From positions 186,001 through 250,000 of the forward strand of contig NZ_PYJN01000005.1 of assembly GCF_003025035.1 (NCBI RefSeq): DNA of 64,000 nt, read 5' to 3'. Source of the stretch: Rhizobium sp. SEMIA4064. GTDB taxonomy: Bacteria; Pseudomonadota; Alphaproteobacteria; Rhizobiales; Rhizobiaceae. A program made the translations under genes and the position numbers. This document shows, one piece after another, positions 56,232 through 64,000 of the stretch. The notes beneath the pieces were generated by a model. The model was not told where the DNA came from, did no database searches, and saw nothing but the letters and a program-made list of their open reading frames with translations. Each line of letters opens with the position of its first letter. Position 1 is the stretch's first letter.

Positions 56232-56524
56232 GTCTGCGGCCTGTCCTTATTTGCGAATCGGTAGCGGATGGCAGCGGTCTCCTGCGCTATTTCATCGGCG
56301 ATGATGCTTCTCGGGCTCGTTAGGCGCACGGGCAAAAATGACGGATCACGACTATGTAAATCTCATTCATTCGTCATTTGCGACTGTAAAATAGGCGATG
56401 GAAATGCTCCAATTGCCAGTGATATGCGGTATTTCAAGTAAATGCGATAAAAGCCTTGCGCTCAGTGCATTGCTGCATTGCGAAAGCCAGTCTGTTAATG
56501 CCTGCCCGGCGGTTATATCTAATC

Positions 56525-56647
56525 CCTCGAAGGCAGCGCACTCCTCCTCCCAGCGCTCCTTCATAGATTGGCAACACTCCTCCTCCTCCCAGTTGCCAAT
56601 CCGGATCAAGAGCCCGATGCATCCTCCTCCCGCGTCGGGCTCTTTTT
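56525..56647 (+). ncRNA. Alpha-r14-like trans-acting small RNA (anti-Shine-Dalgarno loops)
   Basis: Three consecutive hairpins each expose a CCTCCTCCC-type segment: stem AGCGC/GCGCT (56535-56557), a perfect 9-bp stem ATTGGCAAC/GTTGCCAAT (56567-56600), and the terminator stem AGAGCCCGA/TCGGGCTCT (56609-56643) followed by T residues. Rhizobial alpha-r14 RNAs, such as NfeR1 of Sinorhizobium, have this triple anti-SD architecture and act on mRNA ribosome sites. The 5' end is an estimate from the usual length of about 120 bases. Confidence 0.85.
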
Positions 56648-56841
56648 ATTTCCCCCTGTTCTCTAAGATTCCTGTCGGTCTTGATTGTGGTCGTTTCTTC
56701 CAACCCACCGTTGCGCCTTTGCCTCGCTCCCATGAATTAGCACCACATCACGTTGCGAAGACAGCGAACGTCGCTTGCACGGTGACCCTCCATGGGTATG
56801 TTGGCGGCGACATTGGAATTGCGATGAAGAGGGTTGGCGCG

Positions 56842-58146
56842 ATGCAGCGCATGGAAGATGCTGGCCGATGCGGGAAGGCCTTCTTCCGGGCTATCGCCGT
56901 TACTGCTGCTCTGTCGCTCACCGCCTGCGGCGGCCGTCCGATCGGCGTCATGCAGCCGGTCGTCGACAGTGTCCCGGGCACCTCCAAGGTCGATCTGCTG
57001 GTCGCCACCACTCGCCTGCCGGACAAGGACCCGGCGATCCTGTTTTCCGGAGAGCGCGGCCCCGGTTTGAAGGTAGATGCTGTCAGCGTCTCGATCCCGC
57101 CGGAGGCCAATCGCAAGGCTGGTCAGGTGCAGTGGCCGAGCCGGCTGCCCGGCGATCCCATGAAGAATTTCGTCACCACCTCCGTCCAGTCGATGACGGG
57201 TGTAGCCGACAATCAGGCGTGGCTGCGTACGCATCTGCCGAAGAACAAGCGCGTGCTGATTTTCGTGCACGGCTTCAACAATCGCTATGAGGATTCGGTC
57301 TATCGCTTTGCGCAGATCGTCCATGATTCCCATGCCGATGTCGCGCCGGTCGTTTTCACCTGGCCGTCGCGCGCCAGCATTTTCGACTATGCCTACGACA
57401 AGGAAAGCGCCAACTATTCCCGCGATGCGCTGGAAGAGCTGCTGCGCCGCGCTTCCTCCAATCCTTCCGTCGGCGATATCACCGTCATGGCTCACTCCAT
57501 GGGCACCTGGCTCGCCGTCGAGGCCTTGAGGCAGATGGCGATCCGCGATGGCCGTGTCGCGCCGAAGATCAAGAACGTCATTCTTGCGTCTCCCGATCTT
57601 GACGTCGATGTCTTCGGCCAGCAATTTGCAGCGCTCGGCAAGGACAAGCCGCATTTCACCCTGTTCGTCTCACGCGACGACCGGGCGCTATCGCTGTCGC
57701 GCCGCATCTCCGGCAATGTCGACCGCCTCGGCCAGATCGACCCGGGCGCCGAGCCCTACCGCAGCGCGCTCGAAAAACAGGGCATCACCGTGCTCGATCT
57801 CACCAAGCTCAAGACCGGCGATCGGCTGAACCACGGCAAATTCGCCGAGAGCCCTGAGGTGGTCAAGCTGATCGGCGACCGGCTGATCGAGGGGCAGACC
57901 ATCACCGATTCCGATGTCGGCATCGGCGAAGCGGTCGGTGCCGTCGCCATCGGCGCCGCGCAGACGGTCGGCAGCGCTGCCAGTGTCGCCGTCAGTGCGC
58001 CGATCGCCATCTTCGATCCGCGCACCCGCCAGAATTACGGCGAGCAGGTCCGCCGCCTTGGCGCATCCGCTAGCAATACCGTCGGCTCCGTCGGTGACAG
58101 CGTCGAGACGACCGGCAGCAGCGTCGGCACGGCGATCGGTCAATAG
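56842..58146 (+). CDS. Alpha/beta-hydrolase lipoprotein (DUF900 family)
   Basis: 434 residues from ATG 56842, preceded by GAGGG; an in-frame ATG lies at 56824 and the frame is open through the upstream RNA. N-terminal lipobox LSLTAC (Cys near residue 28) anchors it in a membrane. The hydrolase domain has the HGFNNRYEDS motif and nucleophile elbow AHSMGTW (Ser). C-terminal region is Gly/Ser/Val-rich. Substrate unknown. Confidence 0.82.
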   Translation: MQRMEDAGRCGKAFFRAIAVTAALSLTACGGRPIGVMQPVVDSVPGTSKVDLLVATTRLPDKDPAILFSGERGPGLKVDAVSVSIPPEANRKAGQVQWPSRLPGDPMKNFVTTSVQSMTGVADNQAWLRTHLPKNKRVLIFVHGFNNRYEDSVYRFAQIVHDSHADVAPVVFTWPSRASIFDYAYDKESANYSRDALEELLRRASSNPSVGDITVMAHSMGTWLAVEALRQMAIRDGRVAPKIKNVILASPDLDVDVFGQQFAALGKDKPHFTLFVSRDDRALSLSRRISGNVDRLGQIDPGAEPYRSALEKQGITVLDLTKLKTGDRLNHGKFAESPEVVKLIGDRLIEGQTITDSDVGIGEAVGAVAIGAAQTVGSAASVAVSAPIAIFDPRTRQNYGEQVRRLGASASNTVGSVGDSVETTGSSVGTAIGQ

Positions 58147-58285
58147 CTATTCTCGCTCCACCGCGACGAAGGATTTGCGCTTGGCATTCCGCTCTCTCGC
58201 AAAAACCGCATAGCCACATCTCCTGATCTGATATATCACAGAATCGCATCAAATCGGGCGCGCGCTCTGCGGATGGATTTCAGGA

Positions 58286-59533
58286 ATGGACGAAAATAAG
58301 CGGACGGTCATCGTTGTCGGCGCCGGTATTGTCGGTGCGGCGATTGCCTTCGAATTGCAGCGGCGTGGACGGCAGGTGACGTTTGTGGACAAGGATGAGC
58401 CGGGCAAGGGCGCTTCCTTCGGCAATATGGCGAGCATTGCGCTCGATTTTGCCGCCAGTTCCGGCCCGTCCACCTGGCGCAAGATTCCCGGCTGGCTGCT
58501 GGACCCGGAAGGTCCGGTTTGGCTCAGGCCTTCCTATGCGCCGAAAATGCTGCCCTGGTTCCTGCGCTTCGTCGCCGCCGGTCGACCCTCCCGGTTGAAA
58601 GAGATCGAAGATGCCGGCATGGGCCTGTCCCGTCGCGCACTCGGTGACTTCAGAACGATGCTCGACACCATCGGCGCTCCGGATCTGATGACGGAAGAGG
58701 GCTGCCTGGCCATCTACGAGACCGAGTCGGAGTTTACCGGCGATCGCGGCCACATCGAGCTGATGCGGCGCTATGGTTTCGAGCACAAGGTTCTTTCCGG
58801 CGCGGAAATCCGCGATTACGAGCCGGCGCTCTCGCCGAAAATTGCCAAGGCCGTGCTGATGCCGGACAACAAGTCGATCCGCGACCCCTATCAGCTCGTG
58901 CTCAAGCTGGTGGATGCGGCAAAGGCTCTCGGCGCCACCTTCACCTCCGGCGCGATCCGAACCGTGGAGCGTCAGGCAAATGGCGCCATGGCGGTGCTTC
59001 TCGAAGACGAAAGGCGGCTGGAGGTCAATGATGTCGTGCTCGCCGCCGGCGTCCCGACGCGCTTCATCGCCTCTGCACTCGGCGAGCCGATCCCGCTCGA
59101 GACTGAGCGCGGCTATCACACGCAGATCATGAAGCCCGGCATTGCCATGCGCTATTCGATCATCTGGCCGCATCGTGCCTTCATGGTCACCCCGACGGCC
59201 GGCGGCATTCGCGTCGGCGGCAATGTCGAATTGGCGGGTCTCGATGCGCCTCCGGATTTTCGTCGTCCGCGCATCCTCGTCCGTCACGCTCAGCGGGCAC
59301 TGCCAGGCCTGCAGGTGGAGGACGCCAAGGACTGGATGGGCCACCGCCCGGCGCTGCCCGACACGCTCCCGATCATCTCGCCCTCTTCACGCATTCCGGG
59401 CGTCTGGTACGCCACTGGCCATGGCCATCTGGGACTGACCTTTTCGGCGACGACAGCAAGGTTGATGGCCGATATGATGACCGGCGTCACGCCCGAGGTC
59501 GATATGACCCCGTTCCGCATCAATCGCTACTAG
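58286..59533 (+). CDS. FAD-dependent D-amino-acid dehydrogenase (DadA-like)
   Basis: 415 residues. The N-terminal VIVVGAGIVGAAIAFELQRR FAD-binding motif and the C-terminal GHGHLGLTFS block match DadA-type oxidases. Cotranscribed with an SDR (gap 9) and a proline-racemase-family gene (gap 14), it probably oxidises D-hydroxyproline, the product of 4-hydroxyproline epimerase. No signal peptide; cytoplasmic/peripheral membrane. The substrate is inferred from context. Confidence 0.82.
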   Translation: MDENKRTVIVVGAGIVGAAIAFELQRRGRQVTFVDKDEPGKGASFGNMASIALDFAASSGPSTWRKIPGWLLDPEGPVWLRPSYAPKMLPWFLRFVAAGRPSRLKEIEDAGMGLSRRALGDFRTMLDTIGAPDLMTEEGCLAIYETESEFTGDRGHIELMRRYGFEHKVLSGAEIRDYEPALSPKIAKAVLMPDNKSIRDPYQLVLKLVDAAKALGATFTSGAIRTVERQANGAMAVLLEDERRLEVNDVVLAAGVPTRFIASALGEPIPLETERGYHTQIMKPGIAMRYSIIWPHRAFMVTPTAGGIRVGGNVELAGLDAPPDFRRPRILVRHAQRALPGLQVEDAKDWMGHRPALPDTLPIISPSSRIPGVWYATGHGHLGLTFSATTARLMADMMTGVTPEVDMTPFRINRY

Positions 59534-59542
59534 GAGGAATAC

Positions 59543-60253
59543 ATGTCCGAAACCGAAAAGCCCGTTGCACTGATCACCGGCGGCGGCCGCGGCATGGGCG
59601 AGGCGATCGCTCGCGAACTCTCGGCCAGCGGCTATCGCCTGGCATTGATGTCGCCTTCGGAAAGCTGCGAAAAGCTGGCCGCTGAACTCGGCGGTGTTGC
59701 CTCGCGCGGTGTCGCGGAAAAAGCCGAGGATATCCAGGCGATCTTCGACCTGACGATGAAGAGTTACGGCCGCATCGACGCCGTGGTCAATCATACCGGC
59801 CACCCACCGAAGGGCGATCTGCTGGATATTTCTGACGAGAGCTGGACGCTCGGCTCCGACATGATGATCCTGTCGCTGGTGCGCATGGCAAGGCTGGTGA
59901 CGCCGGTCATGCTGAAGCAGGGCAAGGGCGCTTTCGTCAATATCACCACTTTTGCCGCCTACGAGCCGTCGCTGGTCTTCCCGGTTTCCTGCACCTACCG
60001 CGCTGCTGCCGGCGCCTTCACCAAGCTCTATTCGGACCGGTATGCGGCCAACAATATCCGCATGAACTGCATCCTGCCCGGCTATATCGACAGTTTGAAT
60101 CACAAGCCGGAAACCGCCGACAAGGTGCCGATGAAGCGTATCGGCCTGATGAGCGAGATCGCCAAGACCGCGGCCTTCCTGCTCTCCGATGGCGCCGGCT
60201 ACATCACCGGCCAGAATATTCGCGTTGATGGCGGTATCACCCGTCACGTCTGA
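59543..60253 (+). CDS. SDR-like protein lacking the catalytic lysine
   Basis: 236 residues. TGGGRGMGEAIARELS is the nucleotide loop and GYITGQNIRVDGGI the C-terminal motif. The active-site YxxxK reads Tyr152-Arg-Ala-Ala-Ala156, so the Lys is missing, and NNAG is NHTG. It may use another base or be non-catalytic. Between the DadA-like and racemase-family genes. Confidence 0.85.
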   Translation: MSETEKPVALITGGGRGMGEAIARELSASGYRLALMSPSESCEKLAAELGGVASRGVAEKAEDIQAIFDLTMKSYGRIDAVVNHTGHPPKGDLLDISDESWTLGSDMMILSLVRMARLVTPVMLKQGKGAFVNITTFAAYEPSLVFPVSCTYRAAAGAFTKLYSDRYAANNIRMNCILPGYIDSLNHKPETADKVPMKRIGLMSEIAKTAAFLLSDGAGYITGQNIRVDGGITRHV

Positions 60254-60267
60254 TTGGAGTTGTCGAC

Positions 60268-61305
60268 ATGAGATGGAAGCGCACGATTCAGTTGCTGGAC
60301 GTTCATTGCGAAGGTGAAATCGGCAAGGTCGCGATCGGCGGCGTGCCGAAGATTCCTGGCAATACCATCGCCGAGCAACTGCAATGGCTGAACACAGATC
60401 CGAAGGGGCAGGAGCTGCGCCGCTTCCTAGTGCTGGAGCCGCGCGGCGCGCCGATCGGTTCCGTCAACCTGCTGCTGCCGGCCAAGCATCCCGATGCCGA
60501 TGCCGGCTTCGTCGTCCTGCAGCCGGATCAGGCGCATGCGAGCTCCGGCTCCAATTCCATCTGCATGACGACGGCGCTGCTCGAATCCGGGATCGTCGAG
60601 ATGAAGGAGCCGGAAACAGTGGTGACGCTCGACACCGCCGCCGGCCTAGTGCGGGCGACCGCCACCTGCCGCGACGGTCGCTGCGAGAAGGTGCGGCTCA
60701 CCATGGTTCCGTCCTTCGTGCACGAGTTGGATGTGCAGATCGACACGCCGCATTGGGGCAGGATCAAGCTCGATCTCTGTTATGGCGGCATCTTCTATGC
60801 GCTCGTCGATGTCAGCCAGATCAATCTGACGATCGAGAAGGGCAATGCCGCAGCGCTCGTCCAGGCCGGCATGATCCTGAAGGATTTGATCAACCGTACG
60901 ATCCCGGTCGTGCATCCGGAAATTCCGGCCATCTCCGGCGTCGCCTACGTGATGTTCCGGGATATCGACCCCGATGGCGCCATCCGCACCTGCACGACCA
61001 TGTGGCCGGGCAGGGCCGACCGCTCGCCCTGCGGCACCGGCAATTCCGCCAACCTCGCCACGCTGCATGCCAGAGGCAAGGCCAAGGTCGGCGATGTCTT
61101 CAAATCCCGCTCGATCATCGGCTCGGAATTCGAGGTCGGCCTGCAGGCCGTGACAGAAGTTGCCGGCAAGCCCGCCATCATCCCCACCATCACCGGCCGC
61201 GGCTTCACCTTCGGCCTGAGCCAGGTGGCGCTGGATCCCTTCGATCCCATGGCGGAAGGTTTCGCCATGACGGACGTCTGGGGACCTTCGGCGGGGGATA
61301 TTTGA
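60268..61305 (+). CDS. Proline racemase superfamily protein, Ser/Cys type
   Basis: 345 residues. The first catalytic position (MCGH in proline racemase) is Ser93 in ASSGSNSIC, and the second is Cys256 in RSPCGTGNSA. The superfamily includes Cys/Cys racemases and epimerases, Thr/Cys dehydratases and Ser/Cys members reported to have 4-hydroxyproline epimerase and/or trans-3-hydroxyproline dehydratase activity. The neighbouring dehydrogenase favours hydroxyproline epimerase. Confidence 0.85.
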   Translation: MRWKRTIQLLDVHCEGEIGKVAIGGVPKIPGNTIAEQLQWLNTDPKGQELRRFLVLEPRGAPIGSVNLLLPAKHPDADAGFVVLQPDQAHASSGSNSICMTTALLESGIVEMKEPETVVTLDTAAGLVRATATCRDGRCEKVRLTMVPSFVHELDVQIDTPHWGRIKLDLCYGGIFYALVDVSQINLTIEKGNAAALVQAGMILKDLINRTIPVVHPEIPAISGVAYVMFRDIDPDGAIRTCTTMWPGRADRSPCGTGNSANLATLHARGKAKVGDVFKSRSIIGSEFEVGLQAVTEVAGKPAIIPTITGRGFTFGLSQVALDPFDPMAEGFAMTDVWGPSAGDI

Positions 61306-61349
61306 GGGGTAAGTGGAGAGGCCGTTTCGATAGGTCGCATGGAGAGTTT

Positions 61350-61503
61350 AGCCCCTCACCCTAGCCCTCTCCCCGTTTTTGACGGGGAGAGGGGACGACC
61401 TCTCGCTCTCGTCCAGGTGATTGGCTGGTAAGAAGGCCGTGGGTGCGCCCATCCCCTTGGCCCCGCCTGCGGGGAGAAGATGGCCGAAGGCCGGATGAGG
61501 GGC
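61350..61503. repeat. RIME-like palindromic mosaic repeat
   Basis: The first palindrome, CCCTCTCCCCG/CGGGGAGAGGG (61365-61393), is followed by a second (61446-61503) with CCCC...GGGG and GGCCgaaGGCC hairpins and CCATCC/GGATG arms. Two large palindromes of this composition resemble the Rhizobium-specific intergenic mosaic element (RIME1). Only intergenic, no gene. Confidence 0.7.
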
Positions 61504-61523
61504 TTTCTTGGCATGCGCCCTCG

Positions 61524-61958
61524 TTATCCCTTCGGATAAATCACACCCTTACGCAGAATGATATTTCCATAAAGCCGCGGCTCGCTTGTCTGCACCAGCG
61601 CATGCGCCTGCTTCACCCGCTCGTAGAATTCCGCCGGCAGCAGCGGCACGACCTTGATGTCGGGGACATGTCGTGCGCAAACGTCAACCATTTCCGCATG
61701 CACGGGATCGAGGGCATCGCGGTCCTGCTTGACCGTCGCGCGGAAAATCGCCTGCGGCACGAAATCGTCGATCGGCAATACGCTCAGCACCGCATCGAGC
61801 ACCCGGACGACGCCATGGCCATCGAGACGGATGAGGCGGCGGGCATGTTCGAGACCCGGATAATTGCCGTCGACGAGGGCGATTTCATCGCCGTGTCCCA
61901 TGGCGCGCAGCGTCGCCAAGAGGTCGGGGCTCAACAGCGGGTCAATGCCCTTCAGCAT
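61524..61958 (-). CDS. FucU/RbsD-family sugar mutarotase
   Basis: 144 residues. The family's HGDEIALVDGNYP catalytic-site motif is present near residue 22. FucU/RbsD interconvert sugar anomers. It overlaps the ROK regulator gene by 17 bases and is read after it. Whether the sugar is fucose, ribose or fructose is not readable. Confidence 0.82.
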   Translation of the reverse strand: MLKGIDPLLSPDLLATLRAMGHGDEIALVDGNYPGLEHARRLIRLDGHGVVRVLDAVLSVLPIDDFVPQAIFRATVKQDRDALDPVHAEMVDVCARHVPDIKVVPLLPAEFYERVKQAHALVQTSEPRLYGNIILRKGVIYPKG

Positions 61959-63189
61959 GGTCTATCTCCTTGAAAAGTATGTTCTGGTCTATGAGGTAGC
62001 GCGCGAAGATCGGCAGGCTGGCGCCGCCGATGGCACGTGCCTGCGGACCGACCGCGCCTTCGATGATCTCGGGCAGGACGACGCCCTGCAGGTCGAGATC
62101 CGAAGCCGCTTTGATGGTGGCGCGCACGACGCGTTCGCGCACCCAGTCGGGGAAGCCTCCATCGATGATGGCGGCGCTGAAATCGATGATGGAGGCGGCG
62201 GCGACGATCGCCTGCGCCAGTGCCTTTGCCGTATCCTGGATCCAGGTTTCCAACGGCTCGCCGAAATCGATCCAGTTATCGGCGGAATACCAGAGCGGCC
62301 GAGGATCGAAGCCGGCCTGCCGCAAGTAATTTTCCAGAACATAGATCGAAGCGATGTCGAGCAACTGCCGGGTTTCGCCGTTGCGTCCGCGTACGGGCAA
62401 CGGGCCAAGCGCGCCTGCCGTTCCGGTTCGCCCCACGAAGATCGAGGAGTTCAAAACGATGCCGCCGCCGAGGAAGGAGCCGATGAAGAGATAGACGAAA
62501 TCCGGATAGCGCGGACCGACGCCGAAGACGAGTTCGGCCCCGCAGGCGCTGGTGGCATCGTTCTGCAGATAGACGAGATAGGGCACACGAGCGGCGATCT
62601 CCGCCTGCAGGTCGAAACCGCGCCAGGCCTCCATCGCTCCATCGGGCGCACCGACTTCTTCCGCCCAGTTCCAGAGTTCGAAAGGGGCGGCGATGCCGAC
62701 CCCGGCAAGCCGGCGGCGTTCTTCACTGCTGAGGCGTGCTTCGAGTTCCTGAATGCCTGATGTGACGAAGGACATGATGTCCTGCGGCAGCGGGTAGGGA
62801 TAGATTTGGTGGAGTTGCATCCGAATGTGCCCGACGAAATCCATCAGCACGAGATCGGCGCTTCGCCGGCCGATCTTGACTCCGAAGGAGAGCACCGCAT
62901 CCGGATTGAGCCGCATCGGAATGGAAGGCTGCCCCACGCGTCCGCGCACGGGCTCGCCGCGCGACAGCAGCCCCTCTTTCTCCAGGGCACGCATGATGAC
63001 GGAGACCGTCTGTGCCGACAGTCCGCTGCGCCTCGCAATTTCCGCCTTCGACAGCGCGCCGTGACGGCGCACAAGCGACAGCACCAGCCGTTCATTATGC
63101 GCGCGGACGCGCACCTGATTCGCACCCCCGCTGGGGTCGAGAATCATGGGTGATGATGGCGTATCTGCCGGGTCTTGTAAGGGAGACAT
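61942..63189 (-). CDS. frcR: ROK-family transcriptional regulator (FrcR-like)
   Basis: 415 residues with AGGAG before the ATG. N-terminal HTH (ALSKAEIARRSGLSAQTVSVI, about 45-65) followed by a ROK sugar-kinase-like domain. Divergent from the FrcB-like gene, as frcR is near frcBCAK in Sinorhizobium, so it probably represses fructose uptake. The classic zinc-binding cysteines of ROK are not obvious. Confidence 0.72.
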   Translation of the reverse strand: MSPLQDPADTPSSPMILDPSGGANQVRVRAHNERLVLSLVRRHGALSKAEIARRSGLSAQTVSVIMRALEKEGLLSRGEPVRGRVGQPSIPMRLNPDAVLSFGVKIGRRSADLVLMDFVGHIRMQLHQIYPYPLPQDIMSFVTSGIQELEARLSSEERRRLAGVGIAAPFELWNWAEEVGAPDGAMEAWRGFDLQAEIAARVPYLVYLQNDATSACGAELVFGVGPRYPDFVYLFIGSFLGGGIVLNSSIFVGRTGTAGALGPLPVRGRNGETRQLLDIASIYVLENYLRQAGFDPRPLWYSADNWIDFGEPLETWIQDTAKALAQAIVAAASIIDFSAAIIDGGFPDWVRERVVRATIKAASDLDLQGVVLPEIIEGAVGPQARAIGGASLPIFARYLIDQNILFKEIDHAEGH

Positions 63190-63240
63190 TGGCCCGCTCC
63201 TTCCATCATGGCCATGCCGTATTATTCAGCAACATGCCAC

Positions 63241-63300
63241 ATCCGATTAATAATTCAATCCGATTTATTTATTGACAGAAGGAAATCTTTAGGATCAGAT
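63241..63300 (+). promoter_or_regulatory. Promoter region of the FrcB-like gene
   Basis: TTGACA (63272-63277) and TCAGAT (63295-63300) are 17 bases apart. Two ATCCGATT direct repeats, 17 bases apart (63241-63248 and 63258-63265), lie directly upstream and are candidate regulator sites. Confidence 0.5.
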
Positions 63301-63444
63301 ACGGGCGTTGGAGGACGTGAGCATGGCCTTGGAGGCGGCCGATCTGGAAGAAATCCAAGCAGACATGACACGTCTTAGATCCGGTCTCACTGCGAGCCGA
63401 GACCGCCGGAAGGTTCCGGTCTATTCAAATTTTGGGAGGATTGA

Positions 63445-64000
63445 ATGAAGAAATCTGTTGTTTCCGCAGCACTCGCCGCTCTGGCGATCGGTGTCGTCTT
63501 TGCCGCGCCGGCCAATGCTGCCAACGTTTCCGCCTGCCTGATCACCAAAACGGACACGAACCCCTTCTTCGTCAAGATGAAGGAAGGTGCTACCGCTAAG
63601 GCCAAGGAACTCGGCGTGACGCTGAAGTCCTATGCCGGCAAGATCGACGGCGACAGCGAAAGCCAGGTGGCTGCGGTCGAAAGCTGCATCGCCGAAGGCG
63701 CCAAGGGTATTCTGATCGCCGCTTCCGACACCAAGGGCATCGTTCCGACGATCAAGAAGGCGCGTGATGCAGGCCTCCTGGTCATTGCGCTCGACACCCC
63801 GCTGGATCCGGCTAACGCTGCCGACGCGACTTTCGCCACCGACAATCTTCTCGCCGGCAAGCTGATCGGTGAATGGGCCAACAAGACCCTCGGCGACAAG
63901 GCCAAGAGCGCCAAGATCGGCTTCCTCGACCTGACGCCGTCGCAGCCGACCGTCGACGTCCTGCGTGACCAGGGCTTCATGATCGGCTTCGGCATCGACC
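63445..64000 (+). CDS. frcB: Fructose-type ABC transporter substrate-binding protein, 5' part
   Basis: 185 residues before the window ends. Sec signal peptide (cleavage near NA-AN, residue 25), then a periplasmic-binding type 1 fold with [16 protein letters not shown] and [20 protein letters not shown]. It closely resembles FrcB of Sinorhizobium as I recall it. GGAGGA precedes the ATG. The permease and ATPase genes should follow. Confidence 0.85.
   Translation, partial: MKKSVVSAALAALAIGVVFAAPANAANVSACLITKTDTNPFFVKMKEGATAKAKELGVTLKSYAGKIDGDSESQVAAVESCIAEGAKGILIAASDTKGIVPTIKKARDAGLLVIALDTPLDPANAADATFATDNLLAGKLIGEWANKTLGDKAKSAKIGFLDLTPSQPTVDVLRDQGFMIGFGID

Noticed and set aside
56398..56841. 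Upstream extension of the lipoprotein hydrolase frame
   Set aside because: Would overlay the small RNA and put the signal peptide and lipobox deep inside the protein; the start at 56842 has a ribosome site.
1..64000. CRISPR array, rRNA operon, phage or insertion sequence
   Set aside because: No regularly spaced repeats, no rRNA sequence, no transposase or phage gene recognised on either strand.

Overview
The window looks like a chromosomal segment of a Rhizobium-type alphaproteobacterium (family Rhizobiaceae). The evidence is high GC, a Mur-type Fur regulator, the PraR-like regulator beside metK, def-fmt-truA, engB-yidC-rnpA-rpmH, an FrcB-like fructose-binding protein behind a ROK regulator, RIME-like palindromic repeats, and an alpha-r14-like small RNA with anti-Shine-Dalgarno loops. 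I see no rRNA, CRISPR array, phage or insertion sequence. One tRNA gene (Arg, ACG) is present. Species assignment is inference; no database was consulted.

Layout. 1-11.6 kb is a dense housekeeping block on the + strand: NifU-like Fe-S carrier (cut by the window edge), tsaB, rimI, mur, plsC, miaB, phoH, ybeY, a CorC/HlyC CBS protein, lnt, praR-like, metK and trmB. 11.6-19 kb holds a DUF4279 protein, a DUF1150-hsp20 heat-shock pair, a nucleoside hydrolase, a chemoreceptor, ribokinase and rmuC. 19.1-22.2 kb is def-fmt-truA, split by a FitAB-type toxin-antitoxin pair. 22.2-30.9 kb holds a hidden 30-residue membrane peptide, an acetyltransferase, dapE/dapD, a LOG-family protein, an EF-hand protein, a HAD nucleotidase, a PEP-mutase-like enzyme and argB. 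31-33 kb is an ECF sigma factor, its likely anti-sigma factor and a secreted fasciclin protein. 33-38.9 kb is engB and yidC-rnpA-rpmH, with a LysR/LysE/DapA-like lysine-type cluster between them. 39-43.2 kb holds a second chemoreceptor, an orphan histidine kinase and the tRNA.

43.2-58.2 kb is more accessory: an FAD monooxygenase, a GNAT protein, a PsiF-like peptide, a JmjC-like protein, an unknown Ser-rich protein, a MarR-MFS drug-efflux pair with a perfect palindromic operator, two short-chain dehydrogenases, a PmtA-like methyltransferase, TetR and LysR regulators, an aldo/keto reductase, the small RNA and an alpha/beta-hydrolase lipoprotein. 58.2-61.3 kb is a three-gene operon that probably handles hydroxyproline: an FAD D-amino-acid dehydrogenase, an SDR lacking the catalytic lysine, and a Ser/Cys-type proline racemase superfamily member. 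61.3-64 kb begins a fructose-type sugar uptake locus: a FucU/RbsD mutarotase, a ROK regulator, and a divergently read substrate-binding protein that runs off the end.

Working together: Def and Fmt process initiator formyl-methionine, and MetK and TrmB sit in one overlapping unit. RnpA, RpmH, YidC and EngB serve RNA processing, ribosomes and membrane insertion. DapD/DapE make diaminopimelate. Nucleoside hydrolase plus ribokinase could salvage ribose. The accessory clusters mostly pair enzymes or transporters with a dedicated, often divergent regulator.
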